Both the position numbers and the translations under genes were made by a program. From Beijerinckiaceae bacterium (GTDB lineage Bacteria; Pseudomonadota; Alphaproteobacteria; Rhizobiales; Beijerinckiaceae): 64,000 nucleotides of DNA. The notes under the pieces are model-generated. The model searched no databases and was not told the origin of the DNA. It saw only the letters and a program-made list of their open reading frames with translations. The first letter of the stretch is position 1, and each line of letters begins with the position of its first letter. The DNA is taken from positions 54,611 through 118,610 of the forward strand of contig CANBNG010000014.1 of the NCBI GenBank assembly GCA_947370975.1, given 5' to 3'. This document shows positions 43,683 to 52,987 of this stretch, in pieces.

Positions 43683-44942
43683 ATGACCGTGTCAAACAAG
43701 TCGACACATATCCGCCTGACCTCGCATCCCGAACATGGGGCGGCGCGACGCAGCCCTATCCATTGGGGCGCTGCTGATCCGCAGGAGCGCGGGCCCATCA
43801 TCGGCACCGTCAGCACGCCGGGCGACCGCAATGTCATCGGCGCGCATGGCGGGGCCTATGGGCTCTATCGTGCGCTTGCCGTTTGCGCGGGCGCGCTCAA
43901 TCCCAAGGTTCGGCCCGACCTCACCAACACAAGCCCTGCGGTGCGCATCGGCCCGTTTGCGCAATGGTGCGATCCTGAAAAGATCGTCTCGCTCGATCCC
44001 TGGGGACATGTGCCACAGGATATTTTCAAGGAGGCGATTGCCGGCGGGCTCGATATCCGGCCCTCGATCGCCGTGACGCGCGCGCGGCTCAACCTGCCCG
44101 AAATTACCGCCGCCATGGCCGCCCATCGCCTTGCGCCCGATGGCGAGATCCTCAAGGCCAGCGGCGATATTGCGGTGACGAAAATCGCGATTGAACCGGC
44201 CTGGTATCTGCCGGGCGTCGCCGAGCGTTTTGGCGTGAGCGAAGCCGATTTGCGCCGCACGCTGTTTGAGGAAACCGGCGGCATGTATCCCGAACTCGTC
44301 ACGCGGCCCGATCTCGATGTCTTTTTGCCGCCCATTGGCGGAGCGACGGCCTATGTCATCGGCGATGCTGCTGCGCTGGGCGACCGGCGTCGCAACCTCA
44401 CCTGCCGCGTGCATGATGAATGCAATGGCTCGGATGTGTTCGGCTCGGATATCTGCACCTGCCGTCCCTATCTCATCCACGGCATCGAGGAATCCGTGCG
44501 TGGCGCGCAGCGCGGCGGTGTTGGCCTCATCGTCTATTATCGCAAGGAGGGCAGGGCGCTTGGCGAGGTGACGAAATTCCTCGTCTATAATGCCCGCAAG
44601 CGGCAGGAGGGCGGCGACACGGCCGCAACTTATTTCGAGCGCACGGAATGCGTGGCGGGCGTGCAGGACGCGCGTTTTCAGCAGCTCATGCCTGACGTCA
44701 TTCATTGGCTCGGCATCAGCCGCATCGATCGTTTCGTATCGATGAGCAATATGAAATATGACGCGCTGGTCGAGGCCGGCATTGAAATCGGGGAGCGCGT
44801 GGCTTTGCCCGATGAGCTGATCCCGCAGGATGCTGCTGTCGAGATGGAAGCGAAAAAGGCCGCCGGTTATTACGCGCCCGATGGCGCACTCTCGAAGGAG
44901 GATCTCGCCCGCACGAGCGGGCGCGATCTCGACACGTTTTAA
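43683..44942 (+). CDS. urc1: URC1-type GTP cyclohydrolase II homologue of uracil catabolism
   Basis: A 419-residue protein. The GTP-cyclohydrolase-II core (about 222-390) has the zinc site C247-x10-C258-x-C260 in CRVHDECNGSDVFGSDICTC and the YYRKEGRALGEVTKF motif corresponding to the YLRQEGRG of RibA. An N-terminal extension of about 220 residues, absent from RibA, is characteristic of URC1 proteins. In the yeast-defined URC route, URC1 acts on a uridine nucleotide derived from uracil and not on GTP for riboflavin. That role is supported here by the next two genes (urc4, upp). A GGAG lies before ATG 43683. Confidence 0.85.
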   Translation: MTVSNKSTHIRLTSHPEHGAARRSPIHWGAADPQERGPIIGTVSTPGDRNVIGAHGGAYGLYRALAVCAGALNPKVRPDLTNTSPAVRIGPFAQWCDPEKIVSLDPWGHVPQDIFKEAIAGGLDIRPSIAVTRARLNLPEITAAMAAHRLAPDGEILKASGDIAVTKIAIEPAWYLPGVAERFGVSEADLRRTLFEETGGMYPELVTRPDLDVFLPPIGGATAYVIGDAAALGDRRRNLTCRVHDECNGSDVFGSDICTCRPYLIHGIEESVRGAQRGGVGLIVYYRKEGRALGEVTKFLVYNARKRQEGGDTAATYFERTECVAGVQDARFQQLMPDVIHWLGISRIDRFVSMSNMKYDALVEAGIEIGERVALPDELIPQDAAVEMEAKKAAGYYAPDGALSKEDLARTSGRDLDTF

Positions 44943-44946
44943 CGCC

Positions 44947-46125
44947 ATGGCTGGGGCAGACATTCTCCTGCGTGCGCAAACAGTGCGGACGCGCGCGCAT
45001 CTTTTGCTGGCCAAGGCCAAGCGGGGCGAGCTGGCGCATTGGCGCTTTGAACCCGCCGCCATGCCGGGCATCGCCGACGCGGTCGTCGCCACGATCCGCG
45101 CGGCCTATCCCACGCTCGATATTCCCTTTCACGCGCGCTGGCGGCATTTTGTCGTCGGCGGTCTCGACCATGCCGCCAGCTTTCACCCTCCGGGCAGATT
45201 GAGCGCGGAGGGCGCACGCACCGCCTTCGATCTGGCTATCGTCAGCGTGCTTCTCGATGCGGGCGCCGGTGCGAATTGGCGCTATCGCATGGCGGACGGC
45301 AAATTGCTCGCGCGCTCCGAAGCGCTCGCCATTGCCAGCCTCGACATGTTCAAGGCGGGCGCTTTTGCCTGCGATGGACGCGCGCAGCGTGCGGATGCGC
45401 AGGCCTTGCGCGACTTCACGCTGGAGGCTCTTGAGAAGGGCTTTCAGGTCACGGGCAACAATTCACTCGCGGGGCTTGCGGGCCGCGTGGCGCTGCTCAA
45501 TGGCTTGGGAAAGGCCTGCGCGCAGCGACCCGGCGAGATCTTCGATGCGCTCAAGGACTGCGCCACAGATGGCGTGCTTGCCGCGCCTGTCATTCTCGAA
45601 CTGCTGCTTGAACGCTTCAACGGCATCTGGCCCTCGCGCCTTTTCCTCGATGGTGTGCCGCTTGGCGATTGCTGGCGACATTCGGGCCTTGACGATCTGC
45701 CCGAGGCTGCGGGTTTCATGCCCTTTCACAAGCTCTCGCAGTGGCTGGCCTATTCGCTCATCGAGCCGCTGCAATGGGCAGGTATAGAGGTGTGTGACAT
45801 TGGCGGGCTCACGGGCCTGCCCGAATATCGCAATGGCGGCCTCTTCATCGATGGCGGCGCTCTGGTTGCACGCGCGCCTGAGGCGTTGAACAGGCAATGG
45901 GCCGCGGGCGATGAATTCATCGTCGAATGGCGCGCGCTGACCGTTGCGCTGCTCGATGAGATCAGCGTGCTTGTGCGCGAGAGGCTCGGCAAGAGCGCGG
46001 CGGAATGGCCGCTGGCAAAGATTCTGGAAGGCGGCACCTGGGCTACGGGGCGGAAACTGGCGCGCGAAAAACGTGCGGATGTTTCGCCGCCGTTGAATAT
46101 AATCAGCGACGGGACGGTTTTTTAA
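44947..46125 (+). CDS. urc4: URC4/Urg3 family protein (DUF1688)
   Basis: A 392-residue cytoplasmic protein. Recognised by its length, the repeated DUF1688 segments [38 protein letters not shown] and [20 protein letters not shown], and its place between urc1 and upp. URC4 is essential for uracil catabolism in the URC pathway, but its biochemical step is not settled. It starts 4 bases after the urc1 stop. Confidence 0.85.
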   Translation: MAGADILLRAQTVRTRAHLLLAKAKRGELAHWRFEPAAMPGIADAVVATIRAAYPTLDIPFHARWRHFVVGGLDHAASFHPPGRLSAEGARTAFDLAIVSVLLDAGAGANWRYRMADGKLLARSEALAIASLDMFKAGAFACDGRAQRADAQALRDFTLEALEKGFQVTGNNSLAGLAGRVALLNGLGKACAQRPGEIFDALKDCATDGVLAAPVILELLLERFNGIWPSRLFLDGVPLGDCWRHSGLDDLPEAAGFMPFHKLSQWLAYSLIEPLQWAGIEVCDIGGLTGLPEYRNGGLFIDGGALVARAPEALNRQWAAGDEFIVEWRALTVALLDEISVLVRERLGKSAAEWPLAKILEGGTWATGRKLAREKRADVSPPLNIISDGTVF

Positions 46126-46141
46126 AAAAGGGCTCGGTGCG

Positions 46142-46780
46142 ATGGAACAACTCTTCGGCGTGCAATGTGTCGATCATCCGCTGGTGCAGCACAAGCTCAC
46201 TCTGATGCGCGATATTCACTGCTCGACGCGTTCTTTCCGCGAGCTGATGAACGAAATCGGCACGCTACTGTGCTACGAGGTCACGCGCGACCTGCCGATG
46301 GAATTGCGCGCGATCACCACGCCGCTTGCTGAAATGCGCGCGCCTGTCATTGCGGGCAAGAAGCTGGTGTTCGCGCCGATCTTGCGCGCGGGCGTCGGCT
46401 TTCTCGATGGCATGTTGCGGCTCGTGCCCTCGGCGCGTGTGGCCCATATCGGGCTTTATCGCGATCCTGTGACGCTCGGCGCGATCGAATATTATTTCAA
46501 GGCGCCTCAGGATATCGCCGACCGGCTTGTGATCGTGATGGACCCGATGCTGGCGACCGGCAATTCCGCGGTGGCTGCCATCGATCGCCTGAAGGAAGTG
46601 GGCGCGAAGGACATCCGCTTCGTCAGCCTGCTGGCGGCCCCAGAAGGCATTGCGCATTTGCAGGGGCAGCATCCGGAGGTGAAAATCTGGACGGCGGCCA
46701 TTGAAGACAGGCTCAACGATCACGGCTATATCGTGCCGGGATTAGGCGATGCGGGCGACCGCATGTTCGGGACGAAGTAA
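46142..46780 (+). CDS. upp: Uracil phosphoribosyltransferase (URC6 role)
   Basis: A 212-residue UPRTase that converts uracil and PRPP to UMP. The PRPP motif [13 protein letters not shown] (about 130-142), the [18 protein letters not shown] segment and the uracil-binding [13 protein letters not shown] tail are all present. Besides salvage, this step is the first of the URC uracil degradation route, and the position after urc1-urc4 favours a catabolic role. The SRPBCC gene starts 2 bases after its stop. Confidence 0.96.
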   Translation: MEQLFGVQCVDHPLVQHKLTLMRDIHCSTRSFRELMNEIGTLLCYEVTRDLPMELRAITTPLAEMRAPVIAGKKLVFAPILRAGVGFLDGMLRLVPSARVAHIGLYRDPVTLGAIEYYFKAPQDIADRLVIVMDPMLATGNSAVAAIDRLKEVGAKDIRFVSLLAAPEGIAHLQGQHPEVKIWTAAIEDRLNDHGYIVPGLGDAGDRMFGTK

Positions 46781-46782
46781 GC

Positions 46783-47184
46783 ATGCCCTATCAGGCCAAA
46801 ACGCTCTCCATCACCATCGATCGTCCCTGGCAGGAGGTTTACGAGGCCATTTGGCGGCCGCTGGAGTTTCCCAGATGGGCGTCGGGCCTCAGCGCTGCGG
46901 GTCTGCGTTTCGATGGAGAGGAATGGCGCGCGACGGGGCCAGGCGGTCCCGTGATGCTCCGCTTTACCGATCACAATCGCTTCGGCGTGATGGACCATTC
47001 CGTGCATCTGCAATCGGGCATGGTCATTCATGTGCCGATGCGGGTTTGCGCCAATGGCAGCGGCGCGGAGGTGATGCTCACGCTGTTTCGCCCCGGCAAT
47101 GCGAGCGAAGACGCGTTTGAACATGATGCCAATTGGGTGCGCCGTGATCTCGCGCGTCTGCGCGACATGCTCGAAGAAAACTAG
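46783..47184 (+). CDS. SRPBCC-fold (polyketide cyclase-like) small protein
   Basis: A 133-residue protein with the START/SRPBCC pattern: ITIDRPWQEVYEAIWRPLEFPRWASG at the N-terminus (the 'pressed helix' entry), a run of beta strands, and a long C-terminal helix (NWVRRDLARLRDMLEE). The fold binds hydrophobic or aromatic ligands, and no reaction can be assigned. Last gene of the urc1-urc4-upp unit. Its end overlaps the convergent amidase stop by four bases. Confidence 0.78.
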   Translation: MPYQAKTLSITIDRPWQEVYEAIWRPLEFPRWASGLSAAGLRFDGEEWRATGPGGPVMLRFTDHNRFGVMDHSVHLQSGMVIHVPMRVCANGSGAEVMLTLFRPGNASEDAFEHDANWVRRDLARLRDMLEEN

Positions 47185-48593
47185 CAGATCGGCGGCCAGC
47201 CAATCGGATTGGCCTGCTGCACGAGTTTGCAAAGGCCGAGGATTTGCGGCTCTGAAAACCGCGGCCCCACGATCTGGATGCCGACCGGCAGATTGTCCTT
47301 CGTCTTGCCGGCGGGCACGGAGCCTGCGGGGAAACCGACGAGCGTGACGAGAAAAGCCGGCGCGATCCAGTCGATGTAATTGTCGAGCTTGCGCCCGTTG
47401 ATCTGCGTGGGAAAATTCTCGGCGAGCTTGTAGGGCTTTACAGGCGCTGCGGGCGTGATCAGGAAATCATAGGTTCCAAAAAGCTCGCGGAAGCGCATCC
47501 AGACCTGTTCGCGGATATTCTCCGCCTCCGCCGTTTGGGGCACGCTCAGCGCAAGACCCGCTTTGACATTGCCGGCGAGGTTGGGCCCGAATTTCTCGAG
47601 CATATGCATGCGCTCGAGCTGCTGACCGACCATCCATTCGCCGCGCAATGTCTTGTAGGCGGCAAACCCGTCCGAGCAATCGAAGGCGATGTGATCGACC
47701 TCGGCGCCCTCGCGCGCCAGCGCAAGGGCGGCGTCGCGACAGAGCGCATCGACTTCTGAATCGACGCCAAAGCCCGCAATGTCGGAGACATAGGCAATGC
47801 GCAATCCCTTGGCGTCGCGCGTTCCATTGACGATATCGAGCGCGCTGTTCCAGGGCGGGGCGCATGAAATCGGCCAGAGGGGATCAAGCCCCGTCATGGC
47901 GTCGAGCATCAGGGCTGCATCTTCTGCGCTGCGTGCGAGCGGCCCATGTACCTGGCCCGGATCCCAGGGCAGGCGCATCGGGCGATTGGGGATCAGTCCA
48001 GCCGTCGTGCGAATGCCGACAATGCCGCAGAAACTTGCAGGAATGCGGATGGAGCAGCCAAAATCGGTGCCCTGCGCCAGTGCCGCCATGCCGGTGGCGG
48101 CTGCGACCGCCGAGCCGCCCGAGGAGCCCGCCGGGCTGCGCGTCACATCCCACGGATTGCAGGTCGCGCCGAAGAGCTCGTTGACCGTGTTGGCGCCGGC
48201 TGCAAATTCGGGCGTGTTGGTCTTGCCCAGAATGATCGCGCCTGCGCTGCGCAGGCGCGCCACGGCTTCGGCATCTTCGGTCGGCACAAAATCTTTGTAG
48301 AGCGGCGACCCATAGGTGGTGCGCAGACCTTTGGTGAGCGTCACATCCTTGATGACGACGGGCAGGCCGTGCAGGGGGCCGAGCGTATCGCCCCGCGTTA
48401 CTGCCTCGCCCGCAGAGATCGCCTGTTCGCGGGCATCGTCTGCCAGCGTGACAATGGCGTTGAGCTGCGGGTTCAGCCGCGCGATGGTTGCAAGATGAGC
48501 GTCCATCACCTCCAGCGGGCTCACCTCTCCCGAACGGATCATCGCGGCGAGAGCGACAGCCGATTGGCCAGACAGTCCGGTTGGCGTGCTCAT
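47181..48593 (-). CDS. Amidase signature family enzyme, coupled to an ABC importer
   Basis: A 470-residue amidase with the Ser-cisSer-Lys triad visible: K82 in LPVVIKDVT, S157 in RSPAGSSGGSAVAA and nucleophile S181 in GTDFGCSIRIPASFCGIVG. The usual GGS(I/V)R reads GCSIR here. ATG 48593 overlaps the stop of the ABC permease (ATGA), so the amidase belongs to the importer operon and probably hydrolyses the imported compound. Given the neighbouring ring-opening hydrolase, a ureido-acid or biuret-type amide (as in ureidomalonase or AtzE-like enzymes) is an attractive but unproven substrate. Confidence 0.85.
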   Translation of the reverse strand: MSTPTGLSGQSAVALAAMIRSGEVSPLEVMDAHLATIARLNPQLNAIVTLADDAREQAISAGEAVTRGDTLGPLHGLPVVIKDVTLTKGLRTTYGSPLYKDFVPTEDAEAVARLRSAGAIILGKTNTPEFAAGANTVNELFGATCNPWDVTRSPAGSSGGSAVAAATGMAALAQGTDFGCSIRIPASFCGIVGIRTTAGLIPNRPMRLPWDPGQVHGPLARSAEDAALMLDAMTGLDPLWPISCAPPWNSALDIVNGTRDAKGLRIAYVSDIAGFGVDSEVDALCRDAALALAREGAEVDHIAFDCSDGFAAYKTLRGEWMVGQQLERMHMLEKFGPNLAGNVKAGLALSVPQTAEAENIREQVWMRFRELFGTYDFLITPAAPVKPYKLAENFPTQINGRKLDNYIDWIAPAFLVTLVGFPAGSVPAGKTKDNLPVGIQIVGPRFSEPQILGLCKLVQQANPIGWPPIC

Positions 48594-49348
48594 TTGCCGG
48601 ACCAATGGACGAAGCTCTTTTCAATCATCAGGAACACGATGTTGAGCCCATAGCCCAACGCGCCGGCTGCGAAGATGGCCGCATACATATCGGGCATTTC
48701 AAACATCTGCTGCGCGGTGAAGACGCGGTTGCCGATTCCGTTCACCGAGCCGATGAACATTTCCGCGACAACGACGATGACCAGCGCCAGCGAAATGCCA
48801 TTGCGCAGGCCAACAAAAGTCTGCGGCAGGCTTTCCATCAGCACGACATCCTTCATGATGCGCCAGTTGGATGCGCCCATGATCTTGGCGGCCAGAATGC
48901 GGGTCTTGCGCGCATTCATCACGCCGTAGGAGACGTTGAAGAGAATGACGAGCGCCGCGCCAAAGGCGGCCACGAAAATCTTGGTGCGGTCGCCCACGCC
49001 AAAGATCACGAGGAACAGCGGGAACATCGCGGAAGCGGGCGTCGAGCGGAAGAAATCGATGATGAATTCAACCGAGCGATAGAGCCGCTCATTGGCGCCC
49101 AGCACAATGCCAAGCGGAATGGCGATGACAGCGGCAATGCCGATGGCGGCGAAGGTGCGCAGCGTGGTGACGGCAAAGTCAGCATAGAGCTTGCCGCCGG
49201 CCATGCCCTCCCAAAGCGCCTTGGCGGCGGCATGGGGAGGGGGCAACAGCACGGGGTCGACGATGCGCACCCAATAGCCGATGTACCAGAAGAGGATCAG
49301 ACCGGCGACGCCGATCAGCGGGAGATAGCGGTCGCTTGTCTTTGTCAT
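48590..49348 (-). CDS. ABC transporter permease (SsuC/TauC-like)
   Basis: A 252-residue inner-membrane permease with six predicted helices. The EAA-loop sequence is KIMGASNWRIMKDVVLMESLPQTFVGLR, typical of the nitrate/sulphonate/taurine and pyrimidine-precursor importers. It is overlapped at its start by the ATPase stop and at its stop by the amidase start, four bases each. Confidence 0.92.
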   Translation of the reverse strand: MTKTSDRYLPLIGVAGLILFWYIGYWVRIVDPVLLPPPHAAAKALWEGMAGGKLYADFAVTTLRTFAAIGIAAVIAIPLGIVLGANERLYRSVEFIIDFFRSTPASAMFPLFLVIFGVGDRTKIFVAAFGAALVILFNVSYGVMNARKTRILAAKIMGASNWRIMKDVVLMESLPQTFVGLRNGISLALVIVVVAEMFIGSVNGIGNRVFTAQQMFEMPDMYAAIFAAGALGYGLNIVFLMIEKSFVHWSGK

Positions 49349-50175
49349 CCGCGTCGAACCTCACGCTGGAAAATTTCAAGGCAATCGGCCTTCAGGAGTA
49401 CGAAGTCCTTGTTGGCCAGCGTTGCATCGTTGCGGGGGCGGGGAATATCCACGCGCGGATAGGAGGCAATGCGGCCGGGTCGGCGGGTGAGCAACAGCAC
49501 ATAATCGGCGAGATAGACCGCCTCTTCGAGATCATGCGATACAAGCACCATGGTGGTGCCGGTCTCCTCGAAAATGCGCTGCAATTGCTCGCGCATGAAG
49601 AGCGTCATTTCATAATCGAGCGCGGAGAAAGGCTCGTCGAGAAACAGCACTTCGGGCTCGATGACGAGCGCGCGCATGATCGAGACCAGCTGCTGCTGGC
49701 CGCCTGACATCATGTAGGGGAAGAGCGAGAGATCGATCTTCACGCCCAGATGGGCCACAAGCTTGTGGACCTTTTCCTCCGCTTCGGCCTTGGGCACTTT
49801 GCGCAGAAGCAGCGCGTAGACGATGTTCTCGAAGGCGGTCATCCAGGGGAAGAGCGCCTCGCGATAATTCTGGAAGACATAGCCGATGCGCGTCTGCGCA
49901 AGCGTCTTGCCATCGAAACGCACGTCGCCGCTGTCGATCGGGATGAGGCCCGAGATGAGGTTGATGAGCGTCGACTTCCCGCAGCCGTTCGGCCCGAAGA
50001 CCGAGACGAACTTGCCGCGGGGGATGTCGAGATCGAAGTTCTCGTAAATGACCGTGCCATTGAACTGTTTGTGCAGTCCGCGCACGGTGATATGCGCGGG
50101 CGGCCTGTCATCAGGTCCGGGGCCGAGACGGATCGTCCCGGCGGCGGCTGTGTCCAATGGTGCGGTCATGGTCAT
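49345..50175 (-). CDS. ABC transporter ATP-binding protein (SsuB/TauB-like)
   Basis: A 276-residue ATPase. Walker A FGPNGCGKSTLIN, Q-loop VFQNYREALFPWM, signature MSGGQQQLVSIMRAL, Walker B VLFLDEPFSALD and H-loop VLVSHDLEEA are all intact. The ALFPWMT wording is a mark of the nitrate/sulphonate-type ATPases. ATG 50175 is chosen because the binding-protein stop lies at 50180; ATG 50169 is equally possible. Confidence 0.93.
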   Translation of the reverse strand: MTMTAPLDTAAAGTIRLGPGPDDRPPAHITVRGLHKQFNGTVIYENFDLDIPRGKFVSVFGPNGCGKSTLINLISGLIPIDSGDVRFDGKTLAQTRIGYVFQNYREALFPWMTAFENIVYALLLRKVPKAEAEEKVHKLVAHLGVKIDLSLFPYMMSGGQQQLVSIMRALVIEPEVLFLDEPFSALDYEMTLFMREQLQRIFEETGTTMVLVSHDLEEAVYLADYVLLLTRRPGRIASYPRVDIPRPRNDATLANKDFVLLKADCLEIFQREVRRG

Positions 50176-50179
50176 GAGA

Positions 50180-51157
50180 TCAGAACTTCTGCAGCATTTT
50201 GGTGACGTCGACCTTGGCCGAAAGGATGCCGGTTTCCGTGGTGAAGTCGATGAACTTCTGGAACTCGGCAACATTGGCCGGGGTCAGGTCGGCGGCCATG
50301 GTGAACTTCACCATCGGCACGGCGGCCGCAACTTCCGGCGACATGGCAATGCTCTTCGACATGGCCTTGCGGGCCTCGGGAAGATCGGCCGCAATCGCCT
50401 TGATCGACTTGTTCCAGGCGCTGGCGAATTTCTTCGCAGCTTCGGGATGCGTCTTGATGAATTCGCCCGACATGGCGGTGCCGGCGGCCCAGCCATTGGC
50501 CTTGTCGTCACCCAGCACATAGGTCGCGATGAGGCCGGCTTCCAGCGTGCGCGCGGCGCCGCTTGAGGCCAGGATGGTGGCTGCAGGCTCCAGCGTATAG
50601 GCGGCATCGAATGTGCCGGCGGTAAGCGCATTCACATGCTGGGTCAGGTCGAGCTGGTCGAGCGTGTAATCGCCCTCGTTGAGGCCTGCCTTCTTGAGGA
50701 CGGCCTTGGCCATCACGACATTGCCCGGCCCGGGAGCAGACGCGATACGCTTGCCCTTGAGGTCGGCGAGCGTCTTGGCTTCGATGCCCTTGCGGACAAC
50801 GAATTGCTCCATCTTGTATTCTTTGTTCTGCGAGTTGATCGCGATGAAGATAGCCGCGCCGGGCTTCTTCAGATTGCCGTTGGCGGCGTCGATGGTCGTG
50901 AGATTGCTCGACACATCGATCTGGCCGGCGATGAGCGCGGCGAGATTGGCCGGCGGGCCGATGATCTGGGTGAGTTCGAGATCAAGGCCTTCGGCTTTGA
51001 AAATGCCCTTTTCGACACCGTAATAAAGCGGCAGCGACGCGCTGACCGGATTGGCGCCGACGCGGACTTTTTCCTGCGCCGCAGCGGGGGCGGAGAAGGC
51101 AATCGCGCTTGTGGCCATCACGGCCGCAGCAACGAAGAAAGTGGGGATATTGCGCAT
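50180..51157 (-). CDS. ABC transporter substrate-binding protein (NMT1/SsuA-like)
   Basis: A 325-residue periplasmic protein. The signal peptide (1-27) ends FSAPAAAQ. The mature part begins VRVGANPVSASLPLYYGVEKG and has ALIAGQIDVSSNLTTIDAAN, typical of the SsuA/THI5-like class that binds sulphonates, nitrate, or pyrimidine-related and aromatic molecules. First gene of binding protein-ATPase-permease-amidase. Cargo is unknown; the surrounding pyrimidine genes make a pyrimidine, barbiturate or amide plausible. Confidence 0.9.
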   Translation of the reverse strand: MRNIPTFFVAAAVMATSAIAFSAPAAAQEKVRVGANPVSASLPLYYGVEKGIFKAEGLDLELTQIIGPPANLAALIAGQIDVSSNLTTIDAANGNLKKPGAAIFIAINSQNKEYKMEQFVVRKGIEAKTLADLKGKRIASAPGPGNVVMAKAVLKKAGLNEGDYTLDQLDLTQHVNALTAGTFDAAYTLEPAATILASSGAARTLEAGLIATYVLGDDKANGWAAGTAMSGEFIKTHPEAAKKFASAWNKSIKAIAADLPEARKAMSKSIAMSPEVAAAVPMVKFTMAADLTPANVAEFQKFIDFTTETGILSAKVDVTKMLQKF

Positions 51158-51384
51158 GCTTCAGGCTCCTTGCGGGCAATCATCGCCCGTTACGAGAGAC
51201 AAACTTCAGCTTTGGACGTCACACACACTCGGGGCCATGATAGGCGGGCTTAAGCGGCCGCAGGCATTGGCCTTTCGTCGCAACTCACAGGCCTTGTGGA
51301 CGTAGACCTCCTTGCGGGGCATGCGTGGCTCCAATTGACCGGAAACAATAAAGCAAGACCGGGGCCACGCCTGCAAAGCTGGCT

Positions 51385-52476
51385 TCAGGACATGTCGACA
51401 ATGGCGATGACGGGGCCACCGCCCTGCGGGCCCTGATGCATGGCATCCACGGAGACGAAGACGGCCGCATCGCCAATCGCCGCCGCAGCGACGCCGCCGA
51501 CCGCTGCCTTGGAATGGCGGTGATGATGCACATCGGAATCGTCCAGCATGATCTGGCGGCGACCGCGCAGCTTGCCGCTGCGATCGGCCTCGCATTTCAT
51601 GAAGCAGTTCACGAGTTTGCCGTTTAGATCCTCGGCGCGCGGACGCTCGGGCAGGGTCAGGCCCGCATTGCGGATGGCGTCATAAATGCCATCCATGTCG
51701 AGCGCGTCTTTCATCACCGAATGGCCGATGCGATAGCGCCCGCCCGCACCCGCCTTGTTGCCGAAGAGCACGATCTGCGCGCAATCGAGTTCGACGCCCG
51801 ACGAGCAGGAGGCGACGGAGGAATAGAGATCGAGATTCTTGCAGATCTCCTCGGCTTTCGGCATGTCGATCTCGCCCAGCGCGACCGCAATGCCAAGGCC
51901 GGTAGTTCCATTGGAAACGCCCATGGAGTCATGGACTTCACAAAAGACATCATGGCCGCGCGCATGCGCATCCTGGATCGTCTCGATGGTCAGAAGTGGG
52001 GTCTTTGTCTGCACATAATGCACATCGCGCGGATCCGTTATGCCGGCGTCCTGCATGGCAAGGCGCACGCCCTCGGCGACTTTCGCCACCATGGCCGGGC
52101 GGCCGATATCCTCGGGCATGATCTGGGGCGAGAGCGCCGTGCCCATCACCAGACGCAGCTCGTCGGCGGGGCCGGTCTCGGCATTGCGGGCAAAGATAGT
52201 GGCATGTGGCGTGATCACGCCATCGCAGCCGCCCGACCAGACCATGGGGATCTTCTTGACTGCGGCGGCATCGCGCGTGCCGTGGTCCAAGAGCACTTTG
52301 CGGAAGGCCTGGTCGGAAAGGATGCGGGTGAAATCATTCACGCCGCCATTGCCTTCGGTCTTGCCGATCACAGCGACGACCTCGTCGGCCTTGAAGCGAC
52401 CGGCGGCGACATAGTCCTCAAGGCCCGATGCATCCATCACGCTCTTGATCTCGATTTTCACCACATCAACGGCCAA
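51385..52476 (-). CDS. Ring-opening amidohydrolase (barbiturase / cyanuric acid hydrolase family)
   Basis: A 363-residue protein with the three-fold pseudo-repeat of the family. Repeat A has K39 in [12 protein letters not shown] and S81-G82 in [13 protein letters not shown]. Repeat B has K158 in [10 protein letters not shown] and S226-G227 in [11 protein letters not shown]. Repeat C has [19 protein letters not shown] and a glycine-rich [13 protein letters not shown] end. The family hydrolyses barbiturate to ureidomalonate or cyanuric acid to carboxybiuret; sequence alone does not separate them. It starts at TTG 52476, strongly supported by AGGAGG 7 bases upstream. It is read towards the importer-amidase operon with 227 bases between. 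Confidence 0.9.
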   Translation of the reverse strand: MAVDVVKIEIKSVMDASGLEDYVAAGRFKADEVVAVIGKTEGNGGVNDFTRILSDQAFRKVLLDHGTRDAAAVKKIPMVWSGGCDGVITPHATIFARNAETGPADELRLVMGTALSPQIMPEDIGRPAMVAKVAEGVRLAMQDAGITDPRDVHYVQTKTPLLTIETIQDAHARGHDVFCEVHDSMGVSNGTTGLGIAVALGEIDMPKAEEICKNLDLYSSVASCSSGVELDCAQIVLFGNKAGAGGRYRIGHSVMKDALDMDGIYDAIRNAGLTLPERPRAEDLNGKLVNCFMKCEADRSGKLRGRRQIMLDDSDVHHHRHSKAAVGGVAAAAIGDAAVFVSVDAMHQGPQGGGPVIAIVDMS

Positions 52477-52753
52477 GGAAACCTCCTGTTTTCAAAAATC
52501 TGCGTTTCGGGTCAGTCCCTAGCAGGCCCTGTGCCGCGGGCGGCGCGCTCGTTGAGCGAGCAAGGCAAAGCTGGGAAGCGAAGGGTTTTTCATCATCGTG
52601 CTGTGATTTTGTGCAACTTGTCGAGGCAATCTGCCCGGTTCCGTGCAGCTTCAAAAATAAATGCGCGCCGCACGCTCGCGCCCAAGCTTGACGGGGCGGG
52701 GCGGCCCGCCTTGGATTGGCGGGCGGGGGCGCGAACATCGAGTGAGAACGACC

Positions 52754-52984
52754 ATGAGCGAAGACGATGGCACCCTGGACATTGCGGAAGGCCGGGACTT
52801 CCCCGAGGAGGTCTATTCGGATTTCGTTGCGGAGCGCGCCACCGCCTTCGGGCGGCTTGCGCTGATGCTGGATGGCATGAAGGACGAACAGGCAAAGGAA
52901 CTCACGCGCACGATGCTCAAGGCCATCATCCGCTCCATCCGCACGCCGCCGTCCGGCGATCTGGTGGAATGGCCCCATAGTTGA
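52754..52984 (+). CDS. Small acidic protein of unknown function
   Basis: A 76-residue cytoplasmic protein, acidic at the N-terminus (MSEDDGTLDIAEGRDFPEE) and helical after that. I do not recognise a family. ATG 52754 fits better than the frame opening at 52661, whose first 31 residues are Arg/Gly-rich noise. It is divergent from the ring-opening amidohydrolase and convergent with an SDR gene, three bases apart. It is not the AtzG subunit known beside some amidases; no such similarity is visible. Confidence 0.55.
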   Translation: MSEDDGTLDIAEGRDFPEEVYSDFVAERATAFGRLALMLDGMKDEQAKELTRTMLKAIIRSIRTPPSGDLVEWPHS

Positions 52985-52987
52985 GCC

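Noticed and set aside
43683..44942. Riboflavin-pathway RibA for the GTP-cyclohydrolase-II-like gene
   Set aside because: The long N-terminal extension and the urc4-upp neighbourhood fit URC1, and no other riboflavin gene is near.
43692..45092. A 466-codon minus-strand frame opposite urc1
   Set aside because: The plus strand carries the intact zinc site and an operon with urc4 and upp; the minus frame has no domain.
52754..52984. AtzG-like subunit of an amidase complex
   Set aside because: No similarity beyond small size; it is on the opposite strand and not adjacent to the amidase.
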